In this document: piece after piece, positions 1-7,686 of the stretch | Position numbering within the stretch: the first letter of the stretch is position 1 | Layout of the letters: the number at the start of each line of letters is the position of its first letter | Origin: Pseudomonas trivialis | GTDB lineage: Bacteria; Pseudomonadota; Gammaproteobacteria; Pseudomonadales; Pseudomonadaceae | Reading direction: 5' to 3' | DNA: 64,000 nucleotides | Assembly: GCF_001439805.1 (NCBI RefSeq) | Contig: NZ_JYLK01000020.1 | Coordinates: forward strand, 21,856 to 85,855 | The notes under the pieces: generated by a model | Databases searched by the model: none | What the model was told of the DNA's origin: nothing | Seen by the model: the letters and a program-made list of their open reading frames with translations, nothing else | Made by a program: the position numbers and the translations under genes

Positions 1-1746
1 GCCGACGGCGTGCTGCCGTCCAACGAAGGCCGCGGCTACGTGCTGCGCCGCATCATCCGTCGCGCCTGCCGTCACGGTAACAAGCTGGGCGCCACCGGCA
101 GTTTCTTCTACAAGATCGTTGCGGCGCTGGTCGCCGAGATGGGCGAGGCTTTCCCGGAGCTCAAGCAGCAGCAGACCAACATCGAGCGCGTGCTCAAGGC
201 CGAGGAAGAGCAGTTCTCCAAGACCCTGGAACACGGCCTGAAAATTCTCGAGCAGGACCTGGCTGAGCTTAAAGGCACGGTCGTGCCGGGCGACGTGGTG
301 TTCAAACTGTACGACACCTACGGTTTCCCGATGGACCTGACCGCCGACATCGCTCGTGAGCGCGAGCTGACTATCGATGAGGCCGGCTTTGAGCGTGAGA
401 TGGAAGCCCAGCGCGTGCGCGCCCGCTCCGCCAGCTCGTTCGGCCTGGACTACAACACCCTGGTCAAGGTCGATGTGCCGACCGAATTCGTCGGCTACAA
501 GGCGACCGCCGGCGCGGCCAAAATCGTTGCGATCTACAAGGACGGCAAATCCGTCGACGTGTTGAGCGAAGGCGAAGAAGCCGTGGTGGTGCTCGACCAG
601 ACGCCGTTCTACGCCGAATCCGGTGGCCAGATCGGTGACTGTGGTTTCCTCAGCTCCACGTCGGGGCGTTTTGATGTGCGTGACACCACCAAGACCGGCG
701 GTGCGTTTCTGCATCACGGTGTGCTGGTGCTGGGCAATCTGACGGTCGGTGCGCCGGTCGACACTCAGGTCGACGCGGACGTGCGCCATGCCACCGCGCT
801 GAACCACTCGGCCACCCACTTGTTGCACGCGGCCCTGCGCCAGGTGCTGGGCGAGCATGTCCAGCAGAAGGGCTCGTTGGTCGACAGCCAGCGCCTGCGC
901 TTCGACTTCAGCCACTTTGAAGCGATCAAGCCTGCGCAGATCAAGGCCCTTGAAGATATCGTCAACGCCGAGATTCGTCGCAACACCCCGGTCGAGACCG
1001 AAGAAACCGATATCGACACCGCCAAGGCCAAGGGTGCGATGGCGCTGTTCGGCGAGAAGTATGGCGACAGCGTGCGCGTGCTGAGCATGGGCGGCGCATT
1101 CTCGGTGGAGCTGTGCGGCGGTATCCACGCCAACCGCACCGGCGACATCGCGCTGCTGAAAATTGTCAGCGAAGGCGGTGTGGCATCTGGTGTGCGGCGT
1201 ATCGAGGCGGTCACCGGTGCTGCGGCTCTGGCTTACCTGAATGCGGCCGAAGAACAACTCAAGGAAGCGGCCAGCCTGGTCAAGGGCAGCCGCGACAACC
1301 TGATCGACAAGCTGTCCGCCGTGCTCGAGCGCAACCGTGCGCTGGAGAAGCAACTGGAGCAACTGCAGGCCAAGGCGGCCAGTGCGGCGGGCGACGATCT
1401 GTCGGCCGCTGCGGTGGACGTCAAGGATGTGAAAGTCCTGGCGGCACGTCTGGACGGTCAGGATGGCAAGGCGTTGCTGGCCCTGGTCGATCAGTTGAAG
1501 AACAAGCTCGGCCGCGCAGTGATCCTGCTCGGCGGTGTCCATGAGGATAAGGTCGTGCTGGTTGCCGGTGTAACCAAGGACCTGACTGGCCAACTCAAAG
1601 CCGGTGATTTGATGAAACAGGCCGCTGCGGCAGTGGGCGGGAAGGGCGGTGGTCGCCCGGACATGGCGCAAGGCGGTGGTGTGGACGCCGGTGCCCTGGA
1701 TGCGGCCCTGGCCCTGACCGTGCCATTTGTCGAAGCAGGTATTTAA
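1..1746 (+). CDS. alaS: Alanine--tRNA ligase, 3' part (5' end outside window)
   Basis: AlaRS charges tRNA-Ala and clears mischarged Ser/Gly. The reading frame is open from the first base, so roughly the first 290 residues (most of the aminoacylation core) lie upstream of the window. What is visible is the end of the catalytic/tRNA-recognition region (SNEGRGYVLRR), the editing domain with its HxxxH zinc motif (HSATH near residue 268 of this part) and the CGGIH motif (about residue 374), then a coiled-coil segment and the Gly-rich C-Ala domain (GGKGGGRPDMAQGG). About 581 residues remain of a family length near 870. It is followed by lysC, the usual Pseudomonas order. Confidence 0.97.
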   Translation, partial: ADGVLPSNEGRGYVLRRIIRRACRHGNKLGATGSFFYKIVAALVAEMGEAFPELKQQQTNIERVLKAEEEQFSKTLEHGLKILEQDLAELKGTVVPGDVVFKLYDTYGFPMDLTADIARERELTIDEAGFEREMEAQRVRARSASSFGLDYNTLVKVDVPTEFVGYKATAGAAKIVAIYKDGKSVDVLSEGEEAVVVLDQTPFYAESGGQIGDCGFLSSTSGRFDVRDTTKTGGAFLHHGVLVLGNLTVGAPVDTQVDADVRHATALNHSATHLLHAALRQVLGEHVQQKGSLVDSQRLRFDFSHFEAIKPAQIKALEDIVNAEIRRNTPVETEETDIDTAKAKGAMALFGEKYGDSVRVLSMGGAFSVELCGGIHANRTGDIALLKIVSEGGVASGVRRIEAVTGAAALAYLNAAEEQLKEAASLVKGSRDNLIDKLSAVLERNRALEKQLEQLQAKAASAAGDDLSAAAVDVKDVKVLAARLDGQDGKALLALVDQLKNKLGRAVILLGGVHEDKVVLVAGVTKDLTGQLKAGDLMKQAAAAVGGKGGGRPDMAQGGGVDAGALDAALALTVPFVEAGI

Positions 1747-1761
1747 GGCGCTGTTAAACGT

Positions 1762-1780
1762 CCCGCGACGTGGTCGCGGG
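1762..1780 (+). terminator. Hairpin after alaS
   Basis: Perfect 8-bp stem CCCGCGAC/GTCGCGGG with a 3-nt loop, 16 nt after the alaS stop. There is no T-run after it, so it may slow or protect the transcript rather than end it, and alaS-lysC read-through remains possible. Confidence 0.4.
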
Positions 1781-1841
1781 CGGTTGAGTGCTGGTTGAAT
1801 TGGAAATCAGGCGCCCCTTTACGGGCTGAGGCGGCTTAGAA

Positions 1842-3083
1842 ATGGCTTTGATCGTACAGAAATTTGGAGGCACCTCGGTCGGCTCTGTCGAAAGAATCGA
1901 GCAGGTCGCCGACAAGGTTAAGAAGTTCCGCGACGCTGGCGATGACCTGGTGGTGGTGCTGTCGGCCATGAGCGGTGAAACCAATCGCCTGATCGAACTG
2001 GCCAAGGCCATCAGCGGCGACCAGCAACCATTGCCGCGTGAGCTGGATGTGATCGTGTCCACGGGCGAGCAGGTGACCATCGGCTTGCTGGCCATGGCGT
2101 TGAACAGGCGCGGCGTGCCGGCGGTGTCCTACACGGGCAGCCAGGTGCGCATCCTGACCGACAGCGCGCATACCAAGGCGCGAATCCTGCAGATTGATGA
2201 TCAGAAAATCCGTACTGATCTCAAGGCAGGTCGCGTGGTAGTTGTAGCAGGGTTCCAGGGCGTGGACGAGCACGGCAACATCACCACCCTCGGACGTGGC
2301 GGTTCGGACACCACGGGCGTTGCGCTGGCAGCAGCTCTCAAGGCGGATGAATGCCAGATCTACACCGATGTGGACGGCGTCTACACCACCGATCCACGTG
2401 TTGTGGCCGTGGCCCAGCGCCTGGACAAGATCACCTTTGAAGAGATGCTGGAGATGGCCAGCCTCGGCTCCAAGGTGTTGCAGATTCGCGCGGTGGAGTT
2501 CGCCGGCAAGTACAACGTTCCGCTGCGCGTATTGCACAGCTTCAAGGAGGGTCCGGGCACCCTCATTACTATTGATGAAGAGGAATCCATGGAACAGCCG
2601 ATCATTTCCGGCATCGCTTTCAACCGCGATGAAGCCAAGCTGACGATCCGTGGCGTGCCGGATACTCCGGGCGTGGCGTTCAAGATCCTCGGCCCGATCA
2701 GTGGCGCAAATATTGAAGTCGACATGATCGTGCAGAATGTTTCGCACGATAACACCACCGATTTCACCTTCACCGTGCACCGCAACGAGTACGATGCGGC
2801 CGAGCGTATCCTGCAGAACACCGCGAGCGAGATTGGCGCCCGTGAAGTGGTCGGCGATACCAAAATTGCCAAGGTGTCGATCGTGGGTGTGGGCATGCGT
2901 TCCCATGCCGGTGTTGCCAGCCGCATGTTCGAGGCCCTGGCCAAGGAAAGCATCAACATCCAGATGATCTCCACCTCGGAAATCAAAGTCTCGGTGGTGA
3001 TTGAAGAGAAGTACCTGGAGCTTGCGGTGCGCGCGTTGCATACCGCTTTTGAGCTCGATGCACCGGCCCGACAGGGCGAGTAA
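1842..3083 (+). CDS. lysC: Aspartate kinase (lysine-sensitive type)
   Basis: Phosphorylates L-aspartate, the first step towards lysine, threonine, methionine and diaminopimelate. The 413-residue protein starts with the kinase signature VQKFGGTSVG (residues 4-13) and has the GRGGSDTTG substrate loop near residue 150. Two ACT domains follow, roughly residues 265-340 and 345-405, which bind the feedback inhibitor. The short length and lack of a homoserine dehydrogenase domain place it with the monofunctional enzymes. An in-frame ATG at 2589 with a strong ribosome site would produce the ACT-domain half separately. It lies between alaS and rsmA and has its own terminator. Confidence 0.97.
   Translation: MALIVQKFGGTSVGSVERIEQVADKVKKFRDAGDDLVVVLSAMSGETNRLIELAKAISGDQQPLPRELDVIVSTGEQVTIGLLAMALNRRGVPAVSYTGSQVRILTDSAHTKARILQIDDQKIRTDLKAGRVVVVAGFQGVDEHGNITTLGRGGSDTTGVALAAALKADECQIYTDVDGVYTTDPRVVAVAQRLDKITFEEMLEMASLGSKVLQIRAVEFAGKYNVPLRVLHSFKEGPGTLITIDEEESMEQPIISGIAFNRDEAKLTIRGVPDTPGVAFKILGPISGANIEVDMIVQNVSHDNTTDFTFTVHRNEYDAAERILQNTASEIGAREVVGDTKIAKVSIVGVGMRSHAGVASRMFEALAKESINIQMISTSEIKVSVVIEEKYLELAVRALHTAFELDAPARQGE
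2578..2591 (+). promoter_or_regulatory. Internal ribosome site and start for LysC beta subunit
   Basis: AGAGGA at 2579-2584 lies four bases before an in-frame ATG at 2589. Translation from here gives 164 residues consisting of both ACT domains. Several bacterial aspartokinases are known to be alpha2beta2 with the beta chain made from such an internal start; that this one is used is my inference. Confidence 0.55.
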
Positions 3084-3094
3084 AGCAGTGCCGT

Positions 3095-3127
3095 AAGGGC
3101 GCGGTTTACCGCGCCCTTCATTTTTTG
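3095..3127 (+). terminator. lysC terminator
   Basis: Perfect 10-bp stem AAGGGCGCGG/CCGCGCCCTT with TTTA loop, then a six-T run two bases later. Typical rho-independent terminator just after the lysC stop. Confidence 0.85.
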
Positions 3128-3257
3128 TGGGCGCGCATGGTCTTTTGCGTGGGCTCGACAATACTCAGGTGGGTGGGCTGCAGCCTTCGGGTTGCAGCTC
3201 GATAACCTTGTTTTTGCAGACTGTTGTTCCTGAAATGAAATGCGTGAGGTGAAAGGT

Positions 3258-3446
3258 ATGCTGATTCTGACTCGTCGTTGCGCAGAAAGCCTGATTATCG
3301 GTGATGGCGAAATCACCGTGACGGTGCTTGGCGTCAAAGGCAATCAAGTGCGTATCGGGGTTAACGCTCCGAAAGAAGTGGCGGTCCACCGCGAGGAAAT
3401 TTTCCTGCGGATCAAGAAAGAGAAGGACGAAGAACCAAGCCTTTAA
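3258..3446 (+). CDS. rsmA: Carbon storage/translational regulator RsmA (CsrA)
   Basis: Small dimeric RNA-binding protein that blocks ribosome access at A(N)GGA sites and is titrated by the Gac-controlled RsmX/Y/Z RNAs. The 62-residue sequence is canonical, from MLILTRR at the start to the KKEKDEEPS tail, and keeps the RNA-contacting residues (L4, R6, R7 and the VHREEI strand with R44). I chose the ATG at 3258 because MLILTRR is the family N terminus. An upstream in-frame ATG at 3240 would add six unconserved residues and overlaps the Shine-Dalgarno region (GAGGTGAA). It is followed directly by tRNA-Ser, the common Pseudomonas order. Confidence 0.97.
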   Translation: MLILTRRCAESLIIGDGEITVTVLGVKGNQVRIGVNAPKEVAVHREEIFLRIKKEKDEEPSL

Positions 3447-3465
3447 TTTTTATCGCTTTTTAAGT

Positions 3466-3494
3466 TTGCAAACGGGGATGAACGTGGTTAATAT
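3466..3494 (+). promoter_or_regulatory. Sigma-70 promoter for tRNA-Ser
   Basis: TTGCAA, 17-bp spacer, TAATAT, followed by a GC-rich discriminator, ending 14 bases before the tRNA. The spacing and position suit a stable-RNA promoter. Confidence 0.6.
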
Positions 3495-3508
3495 ACGCCC
3501 CGTGTTGC

Positions 3509-3599
3509 GGAGAGCTGGCCGAGTGGCCGAAGGCGCTCCCCTGCTAAGGGAGTACACCTCAAAAGGGTGTCGGGGGTTCGAATCCCCCGTTCTCCGCCA
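3509..3599 (+). tRNA. tRNA-Ser (GCT)
   Basis: Class II tRNA of 91 nt with encoded CCA. The acceptor arms GGAGAGC and GTTCTCC pair, the anticodon stem CTCCC/GGGAG encloses loop CTGCTAA with anticodon GCT, and there is a long variable arm. The T-arm reads GGGGGTTCGAATCCCCC. It decodes AGC/AGU. Confidence 0.97.
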
Positions 3600-3665
3600 T
3601 TATTTGTTTAGTACGTTGCAATCTGGATTTATCGGTAAGTTGTTGAAACTACTCGAAAAAATCGC

Positions 3666-3693
3666 TTTACATAGAGATTGAACGGCCTATAAT
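3666..3693 (+). promoter_or_regulatory. Sigma-70 promoter for the tRNA-Arg pair
   Basis: TTTACA, 16-bp spacer, consensus TATAAT, then a GC-rich discriminator (GCGCGGC) of the kind that makes promoters sensitive to ppGpp. The predicted start is about 8 nt before the first tRNA-Arg. Confidence 0.7.
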
Positions 3694-3707
3694 GCGCGGC
3701 AACAAAT

Positions 3708-3784
3708 GCACTCGTAGCTCAGCTGGATAGAGTACTCGGCTACGAACCGAGCGGTCACAGGTTCGAATCCTGTCGAGTGCACCA
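3708..3784 (+). tRNA. tRNA-Arg (ACG), copy 1
   Basis: 77 nt including CCA. Acceptor GCACTCG pairs with CGAGTGC. The anticodon stem CTCGG/CCGAG encloses CTACGAA, anticodon ACG, read as ICG after deamination by TadA. The gene sequence is identical to the copy at 3855. Confidence 0.97.
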
Positions 3785-3854
3785 TTTAAGAGTCATTGCA
3801 GCGATGCGGTGACTCGGCTTCAGCCAGTTGTGATCTGGTCTAAAAACACAATCT

Positions 3855-3931
3855 GCACTCGTAGCTCAGCTGGATAGAGTACTCGGCTACGAACCGAGCG
3901 GTCACAGGTTCGAATCCTGTCGAGTGCACCA
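3855..3931 (+). tRNA. tRNA-Arg (ACG), copy 2
   Basis: Exact repeat of the preceding tRNA gene, 70 nt downstream of it and probably processed from the same transcript, which ends at the terminator just after it. Confidence 0.97.
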
Positions 3932-3938
3932 TACAAAC

Positions 3939-3966
3939 AAAAAGCCCGCCAAGTGCGGGCTTTTTG
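3939..3966 (+). terminator. tRNA operon terminator
   Basis: AAAGCCCGC-CAAGT-GCGGGCTTTTTG, a GC stem with A-run and T-run on either side, immediately after the second tRNA-Arg. Confidence 0.85.
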
Positions 3967-4126
3967 CCGTCTGGAGTTTGTGCAGGGTTTTCTCAGGGCT
4001 CATCACCCTAATGTGTTTTGCGCCCTGGTTGCGACGTCGCAGTTCCCAGGTGCAGCTCAGGCTCAACTTTGCCTCGCAAGCGCTTGTTCTCTCCAGTTTT
4101 TTAAGATTAAAAGCCACCGAGCGGTG

Positions 4127-4271
4127 TATCATTGCGCCCGTCAGCCCCGCCGGGGCTTGTGGAATACCTCCATGGACTTACCCAGTAGTAACTCAGTACC
4201 CCGTTTTACCAATCATGAATTGACTGATTGATCCTTCCGGCGTGCCCTGCTGCTGGGAGTGGAGTTCGCCT
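4127..4271 (+). promoter_or_regulatory. mgtE promoter and leader
   Basis: Between the tRNA terminator (3966) and mgtE lie about 300 bases without a conventional gene. A -10-like TATCAT at 4127-4132 (weak -35) would start transcription near 4139. The resulting leader of about 130 nt begins with the hairpin AGCCCC-GCC-GGGGCT (4143-4157) and contains a 19-codon ORF. The bases from 3967 to 4126 show nothing I can assign. Confidence 0.4.
4172..4231 (+). CDS. Candidate 19-residue leader peptide upstream of mgtE
   Basis: ATG at 4172 opens a 19-codon frame (MDLPSSNSVPRFTNHELTD) that ends 40 bases before the mgtE start. A GGA eight bases upstream could serve as a weak ribosome site. In enterobacteria, proline-containing leader peptides (MgtL, MgtP) control Mg2+ transporter genes. 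This one has two prolines and sits in the leader of another Mg2+ transporter. No homology is claimed; it could be chance. Confidence 0.25.
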   Translation: MDLPSSNSVPRFTNHELTD

Positions 4272-5714
4272 ATGACCGAAGTAGAAGTTAAGAAAACACA
4301 AGACAGCCTGCAGGATCGCCTGGCTCAAGTCATCGAGCTGCTGCAGCGCCAGCGCGTGGTCGAAGACCTTACGCATCGCCAGGAAGGTCCTAATCACGAC
4401 CGCGTTGAAAACCTGGTCCACCGCCAAAACCTCGTCGAGCTGCAGCGCAAGCTCGATGACCTGCACTCCGCCGACGTCGCCTATATCCTTGAAGCCTTGC
4501 CGCTGGATGATCGACTGACCCTTTGGCAGTTGGTCAAGGCTGACCGCGACGGCGACATCCTGCTCGAAGTCTCCGACTCGGTGCGTGAAACCTTGATCGC
4601 CGACATGGACGATCACGAGCTGCTGGCCGCCGCCAAGGAAATGGACGCCGACGAACTGGCTGACCTTGCACCTGAGCTGCCGCGCGATGTTGTCCATGAG
4701 CTGATGGAGGCGCTGGACACCCAGCAGCGTGAGCGCGTGCGTTCTGCGCTGTCGTACGACGAAGACCAGGTCGGCGCCTTGATGGACTTCGAGATGGTCA
4801 CCATTCGCGAAGACGTCAGCCTCGAAGTGGTCTTGCGCTACCTGCGCCGTCTGAAAGAACTCCCAGGCCATACCGACAAGCTGTTCGTGGTCGACTACGA
4901 AGGTATCCTCAAGGGCGTGCTGCCAATCAAGCGCCTGCTGGTGAACGATCCGGAGAAGAAAGTCGCGGACTTGATGGCCAGCGATACCGTGAGCTTTCAC
5001 CCGGACGAGGATGCGTATGACGCAGCCCAGGCCTTTGAACGTTACGACTTGATCTCGGCGCCGGTGGTCGACAAGAACGGCAAGCTGATCGGCCGTTTGA
5101 CCATCGACGAGATCGTCGATCTGATTCGTGAAGAGAGTGAAACCGAAGTCCTCAACATGGCAGGTTTGCGTGAGGAGGAAGATATTTTTGCCTCGGTCTG
5201 GCGCTCGCTGCATAACCGCTGGGCGTGGCTGGCCGTTAACCTGATTACTGCGTTCATCGCCTCCCGTGTGATTGGGCTGTTTGAAGGTTCCATCGAAAAG
5301 CTCGTGGCACTGGCGGCGTTGATGCCGATTGTGGCGGGCATAGGCGGCAACTCCGGTAACCAGACCATCACCATGATCGTGCGCGCGATGGCGCTGGATC
5401 AGGTGAGCACCGCCAATTCTTCACGCTTGCTGCGCAAGGAGCTGGCCGTCGGGCTTATCAATGGTCTGGTGTGGGGTGGAGTGATCGGTGTGGTGGCCTA
5501 CTTGCTGTATGGCAGTTGGTCGCTCGGGGTGGTGATGACTGCCGCCATGACGCTCAACCTCTTGTTGGCTGCGTTCATGGGCGTGTTGATTCCCATGACT
5601 CTGGCACGCCTTGGGCGCGACCCCGCAATGGGGGCCAGTGTCATGATTACCGCAATGACGGACAGTGGCGGCTTCTTTATTTTCCTGGGCTTGGCGACGA
5701 TCTTCCTGCTTTGA
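4272..5714 (+). CDS. mgtE: Magnesium transporter MgtE
   Basis: Mg2+-gated Mg2+ channel of the inner membrane. Domain order in 480 residues: an acidic superhelical N domain (about 20-150), two CBS domains (first from GALMDFEMVTI near residue 165, second from VADLMASDTV to the DEIVDLI segment near 285), a connecting helix, then five membrane segments from about residue 315 to the end with the pore motif GGNSGNQT. I chose the ATG at 4272, preceded by a GGAG ribosome site, over an in-frame ATG 30 bases upstream that adds non-family residues. It is monocistronic; the next gene faces the other way. Confidence 0.96.
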   Translation: MTEVEVKKTQDSLQDRLAQVIELLQRQRVVEDLTHRQEGPNHDRVENLVHRQNLVELQRKLDDLHSADVAYILEALPLDDRLTLWQLVKADRDGDILLEVSDSVRETLIADMDDHELLAAAKEMDADELADLAPELPRDVVHELMEALDTQQRERVRSALSYDEDQVGALMDFEMVTIREDVSLEVVLRYLRRLKELPGHTDKLFVVDYEGILKGVLPIKRLLVNDPEKKVADLMASDTVSFHPDEDAYDAAQAFERYDLISAPVVDKNGKLIGRLTIDEIVDLIREESETEVLNMAGLREEEDIFASVWRSLHNRWAWLAVNLITAFIASRVIGLFEGSIEKLVALAALMPIVAGIGGNSGNQTITMIVRAMALDQVSTANSSRLLRKELAVGLINGLVWGGVIGVVAYLLYGSWSLGVVMTAAMTLNLLLAAFMGVLIPMTLARLGRDPAMGASVMITAMTDSGGFFIFLGLATIFLL

Positions 5715-5716
5715 CC

Positions 5717-5752
5717 CGTGTGGGAGGGGGGCTTCCAGAAAAGCCTCTCACC
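5717..5752. repeat. Degenerate REP-like inverted repeat
   Basis: A GTGTGGGAGG...CCTCTCACCC imperfect inverted repeat right after the mgtE stop, resembling the GTGGGAGGGGGCTTGCTCCC REP family seen elsewhere in the window but decayed. Confidence 0.35.
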
Positions 5753-5784
5753 CAATCCCGCCTTTTGCTCTATCAAATTTCAGG

Positions 5785-5811
5785 CAAAAAAAAGCCAGCA
5801 TTCAGCTGGCT
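5785..5811 (-). terminator. amrZ terminator
   Basis: Read on the minus strand: GCCAGC-TGAAT-GCTGGC followed by a run of eight T, about 20 bases after the amrZ stop. Confidence 0.85.
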
Positions 5812-5829
5812 TCGGCTTTCAATGGCGAA

Positions 5830-6156
5830 TCAATTGGCTTCTGCGGCCGCCTCAACGTCGTGCGCGATAAGCGAAACGAGGGCATTTTGCTGACGGTGAG
5901 AAAGCTGCCGAAAACGCTGCAGCAGTTCGCGTTCGTGCAGTGACAGCTCCGGGCTGTCGAGACGCATGCTCAGCTCTTCGCCCAACGCACCTTCCTGAAT
6001 AAGGCTCTGCTCCAGGCGCGCGATGATTTCGGAGTTCATGCTGCGGTGATGATTGCGAGCCACCTCGGCAATGCGTTCCCGCATACCGTCTGGCAGACGT
6101 ACGACGAATTTGTCAGCCGTACGGCTGGAATAAATTGCCTGTTTCAATGGGCGCAT
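5830..6156 (-). CDS. amrZ: Ribbon-helix-helix transcription factor AmrZ
   Basis: Arc/MetJ-type regulator that in Pseudomonas controls alginate, flagella, c-di-GMP genes and biofilm matrix. The 108-residue protein has the flexible N arm (MRPLKQAIYSSRTADK), the DNA-contacting beta strand KFVVRLP (residues 16-22) and the two helices with MNSEIIARLE. The C-terminal tetramerisation part contains LHERELLQRFRQL and the QQNALVSLIAHD segment. No Shine-Dalgarno is seen before the ATG; instead there is a perfect palindrome a few bases upstream, possibly an operator. The gene is monocistronic with its own terminator. Confidence 0.95.
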   Translation of the reverse strand: MRPLKQAIYSSRTADKFVVRLPDGMRERIAEVARNHHRSMNSEIIARLEQSLIQEGALGEELSMRLDSPELSLHERELLQRFRQLSHRQQNALVSLIAHDVEAAAEAN

Positions 6157-6161
6157 ATATT

Positions 6162-6171
6162 TAACCGGTTA
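6162..6171. promoter_or_regulatory. Palindrome at the amrZ start (possible self-operator)
   Basis: TAACCGGTTA, a perfect 10-bp palindrome five bases upstream of the amrZ ATG, where a ribosome site would be expected. AmrZ is known to repress its own gene in P. aeruginosa; that this is the site is a guess. Confidence 0.3.
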
Positions 6172-6558
6172 GTTCAGGGGAGCGGTTTTTGGAATTGGCC
6201 GCAAGGATGAGTGTTAAGACAAGACTCACGACCAAAGTTCAACCCGAATTGCAAAGAGGTCGCATCATGCCTGAGATTCGACATTTCCTTGGCGTCAATT
6301 CTGTGACAAATATTGAACTGCCTAAAGGCTTTATGCCAGCACTGATTTGTATTTTTGCGGACTGGTTTGAATATTTTTTGCGTGGAGGGGCGTCAAACGC
6401 TGATCAACACGCTGGTCACCGTGACGGATGCCTGGAGGCCGCACATCGTAAAGCAAGATGGCCCTTTGCCCTAACGTTAAGGCTAGTGGCAATCTGCCAA
6501 TTTGCTAGGTTTATACGACGTAAGGTAGGAGAAAGCGAGGGAGCTAAGCAGTGGGGTC
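6172..6558. other. Intergenic region between amrZ and the small membrane protein gene
   Basis: About 390 bases, richer in A+T than the flanking genes. The first 35 bases contain a GCGG...CCGC inverted pair (6184-6204) that may belong to the amrZ promoter. A plus-strand ORF (ATG 6267, weak AGAGG site) crosses the region and runs into the next gene; its predicted protein has no recognisable domain or coding bias, so I leave it out. Confidence 0.4.
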
Positions 6559-6738
6559 TCAGCGCAGCACCGGGTCGAACTTGATACGGCGGCCCACAAT
6601 CAATGTTAAAACCAACAGCACAGCAAACACTGAGCCGGCGATGAGAGCGATGGTTTGCCCTTCTTGCGAAGAAACGTGCACACCAAAAGCGGCGCTGAGC
6701 AGGGTTAGGCAGAGAAACAGCCAGGAGGATTTGGACAT
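6559..6738 (-). CDS. Small membrane protein, unknown function
   Basis: Product of 59 residues with two hydrophobic segments (about residues 5-20 and 28-50) joined by a short SSQEG loop and a basic C terminus, so a small inner-membrane hairpin is likely. I chose the ATG at 6738 because AAGGA lies just upstream, whereas longer in-frame starts add residues overlapping the neighbouring gene. It follows another small exported protein by 10 bases and is probably co-transcribed with it. Function unknown. Confidence 0.6.
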   Translation of the reverse strand: MSKSSWLFLCLTLLSAAFGVHVSSQEGQTIALIAGSVFAVLLVLTLIVGRRIKFDPVLR

Positions 6739-6748
6739 GGAAGTTTCC

Positions 6749-6982
6749 TTAGAAAACCCAATGCTCGGATGCGGGAGCTGATTGTGCATTTTGTGTGACG
6801 CGTATTGGCGTTTGCGCATTTGCGGTCATCACGGCCAACTGTGGACGCTGCTGCAGGTGGTGTGGGACAGGCTGGCGAAGCTGCGCTACATCATCACCGG
6901 TGGTCGATTGAAAATGAAACATCACCAAAGCGGCGAGTGCCACGGTATTAAGGGCTAACAGAAGGGCACTGTTCATATTCAT
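6749..6982 (-). CDS. Small membrane-anchored protein, unknown function
   Basis: Product of 77 residues starting MNMNSALLLALN, with one N-terminal hydrophobic segment (residues 4-22) acting as anchor or signal, then a polar Gln/Pro-rich tail. The ATG at 6982 has a good GGCGGAG ribosome site; the longer upstream frame lacks one and reads through sequence that looks non-coding. It is the first gene of a two-gene unit with the small membrane protein that follows it on this strand. Not recognised. Confidence 0.55.
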   Translation of the reverse strand: MNMNSALLLALNTVALAALVMFHFQSTTGDDVAQLRQPVPHHLQQRPQLAVMTANAQTPIRVTQNAQSAPASEHWVF

Positions 6983-7250
6983 GTTCTCCGCCGATTGCTC
7001 TGCCGGTGGGTGATGGGCTGTCCGCGTAGGACTTTTCTTATAGAAGATATTGCAGTTGCCGTGCCAATGTTTATTTTCAATAAAATCAATGGGTTGAGCT
7101 TGAGTAAAGGAGGCTTCTGATTGCAATTTGCAATGCTGGCATTTTGGGGGAGTGCATTTTGCACGATGCCCTGCAAGTCCCGGTTTTGCTGGGCGAAGCA
7201 GGCATCTCAAGGGCGAGGAATGACCTACACGTAAAAAGCCAACGGACGAC
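6983..7250. other. Intergenic region upstream of tRNA-Arg(CCT)
   Basis: Roughly 270 bases that should hold the minus-strand promoter for the two small genes. It contains an A+T-rich patch (about 7030-7095) but no promoter hexamers I would assign firmly. No gene seen. Confidence 0.4.
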
Positions 7251-7279
7251 ATGACAAAACCGACCTTGGCCGTTAACAT
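7251..7279 (+). promoter_or_regulatory. Sigma-70 promoter for tRNA-Arg(CCT)
   Basis: ATGACA, 17-bp spacer, TAACAT. Transcription would start about 40 bases before the tRNA. Confidence 0.5.
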
Positions 7280-7325
7280 GCTCGCCGTCCGTCGCCGTGC
7301 CCTTTGGCCTTGGAGACCGTCATTT

Positions 7326-7402
7326 GTCCCAGTAGCTCAATTGGATAGAGCATCCCCCTCCTAAGGGGAAGGTTGGCCGTTCGAACCGGCCCTGGGACAC
7401 CA
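7326..7402 (+). tRNA. tRNA-Arg (CCT)
   Basis: 77 nt with encoded CCA. Acceptor GTCCCAG pairs with CTGGGAC. The anticodon stem TCCCC/GGGGA encloses CTCCTAA, anticodon CCT, decoding AGG. tRNA 3' ends of this type are common integration sites, but no integrase or direct repeat is present here. Confidence 0.96.
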
Positions 7403-7409
7403 GATTCAG

Positions 7410-7446
7410 AGCCCCGCACAGCGCATTTGGCTGGCGGGGCTTTTTT
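7410..7446 (+). terminator. tRNA-Arg(CCT) terminator
   Basis: AGCCCCGC...GCGGGGCT stem followed by six T, just after the tRNA. Confidence 0.85.
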
Positions 7447-7686
7447 GTGGGCGTTTGGCGCAGATCCGGTCGAACCTTGCTACTGATCCGGGTTCACAGC
7501 AGGGTCGTCATGTATTTCTCTTAAAGGTGTACCTTCCATGCGCTCGCGCCGCGTCTGAGCTTCAGCTAATCATTTTGAACACATTAATCTCCGCAAACAG
7601 CGCGTATCGCCTGTCCGGATTCGGCGACACGGGACTATCATTCCGTTAGCCCTGACCCCCACTGCAAGGAGCCGCTCGGAACGCCG

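Noticed and set aside
3708..3931. Two identical tRNA-Arg genes as attachment sites of a mobile element
   Set aside because: They are 70 bases apart with no integrase or foreign DNA between; ordinary tandem tRNA duplication.
6189..6584. 131-codon plus-strand ORF between amrZ and the small membrane protein gene
   Set aside because: No recognisable domain, weak start, overlaps a better-supported gene on the other strand.
7326..7402. Genomic island at tRNA-Arg(CCT)
   Set aside because: No integrase, no repeat of the tRNA 3' end, and normal core-like genes follow.
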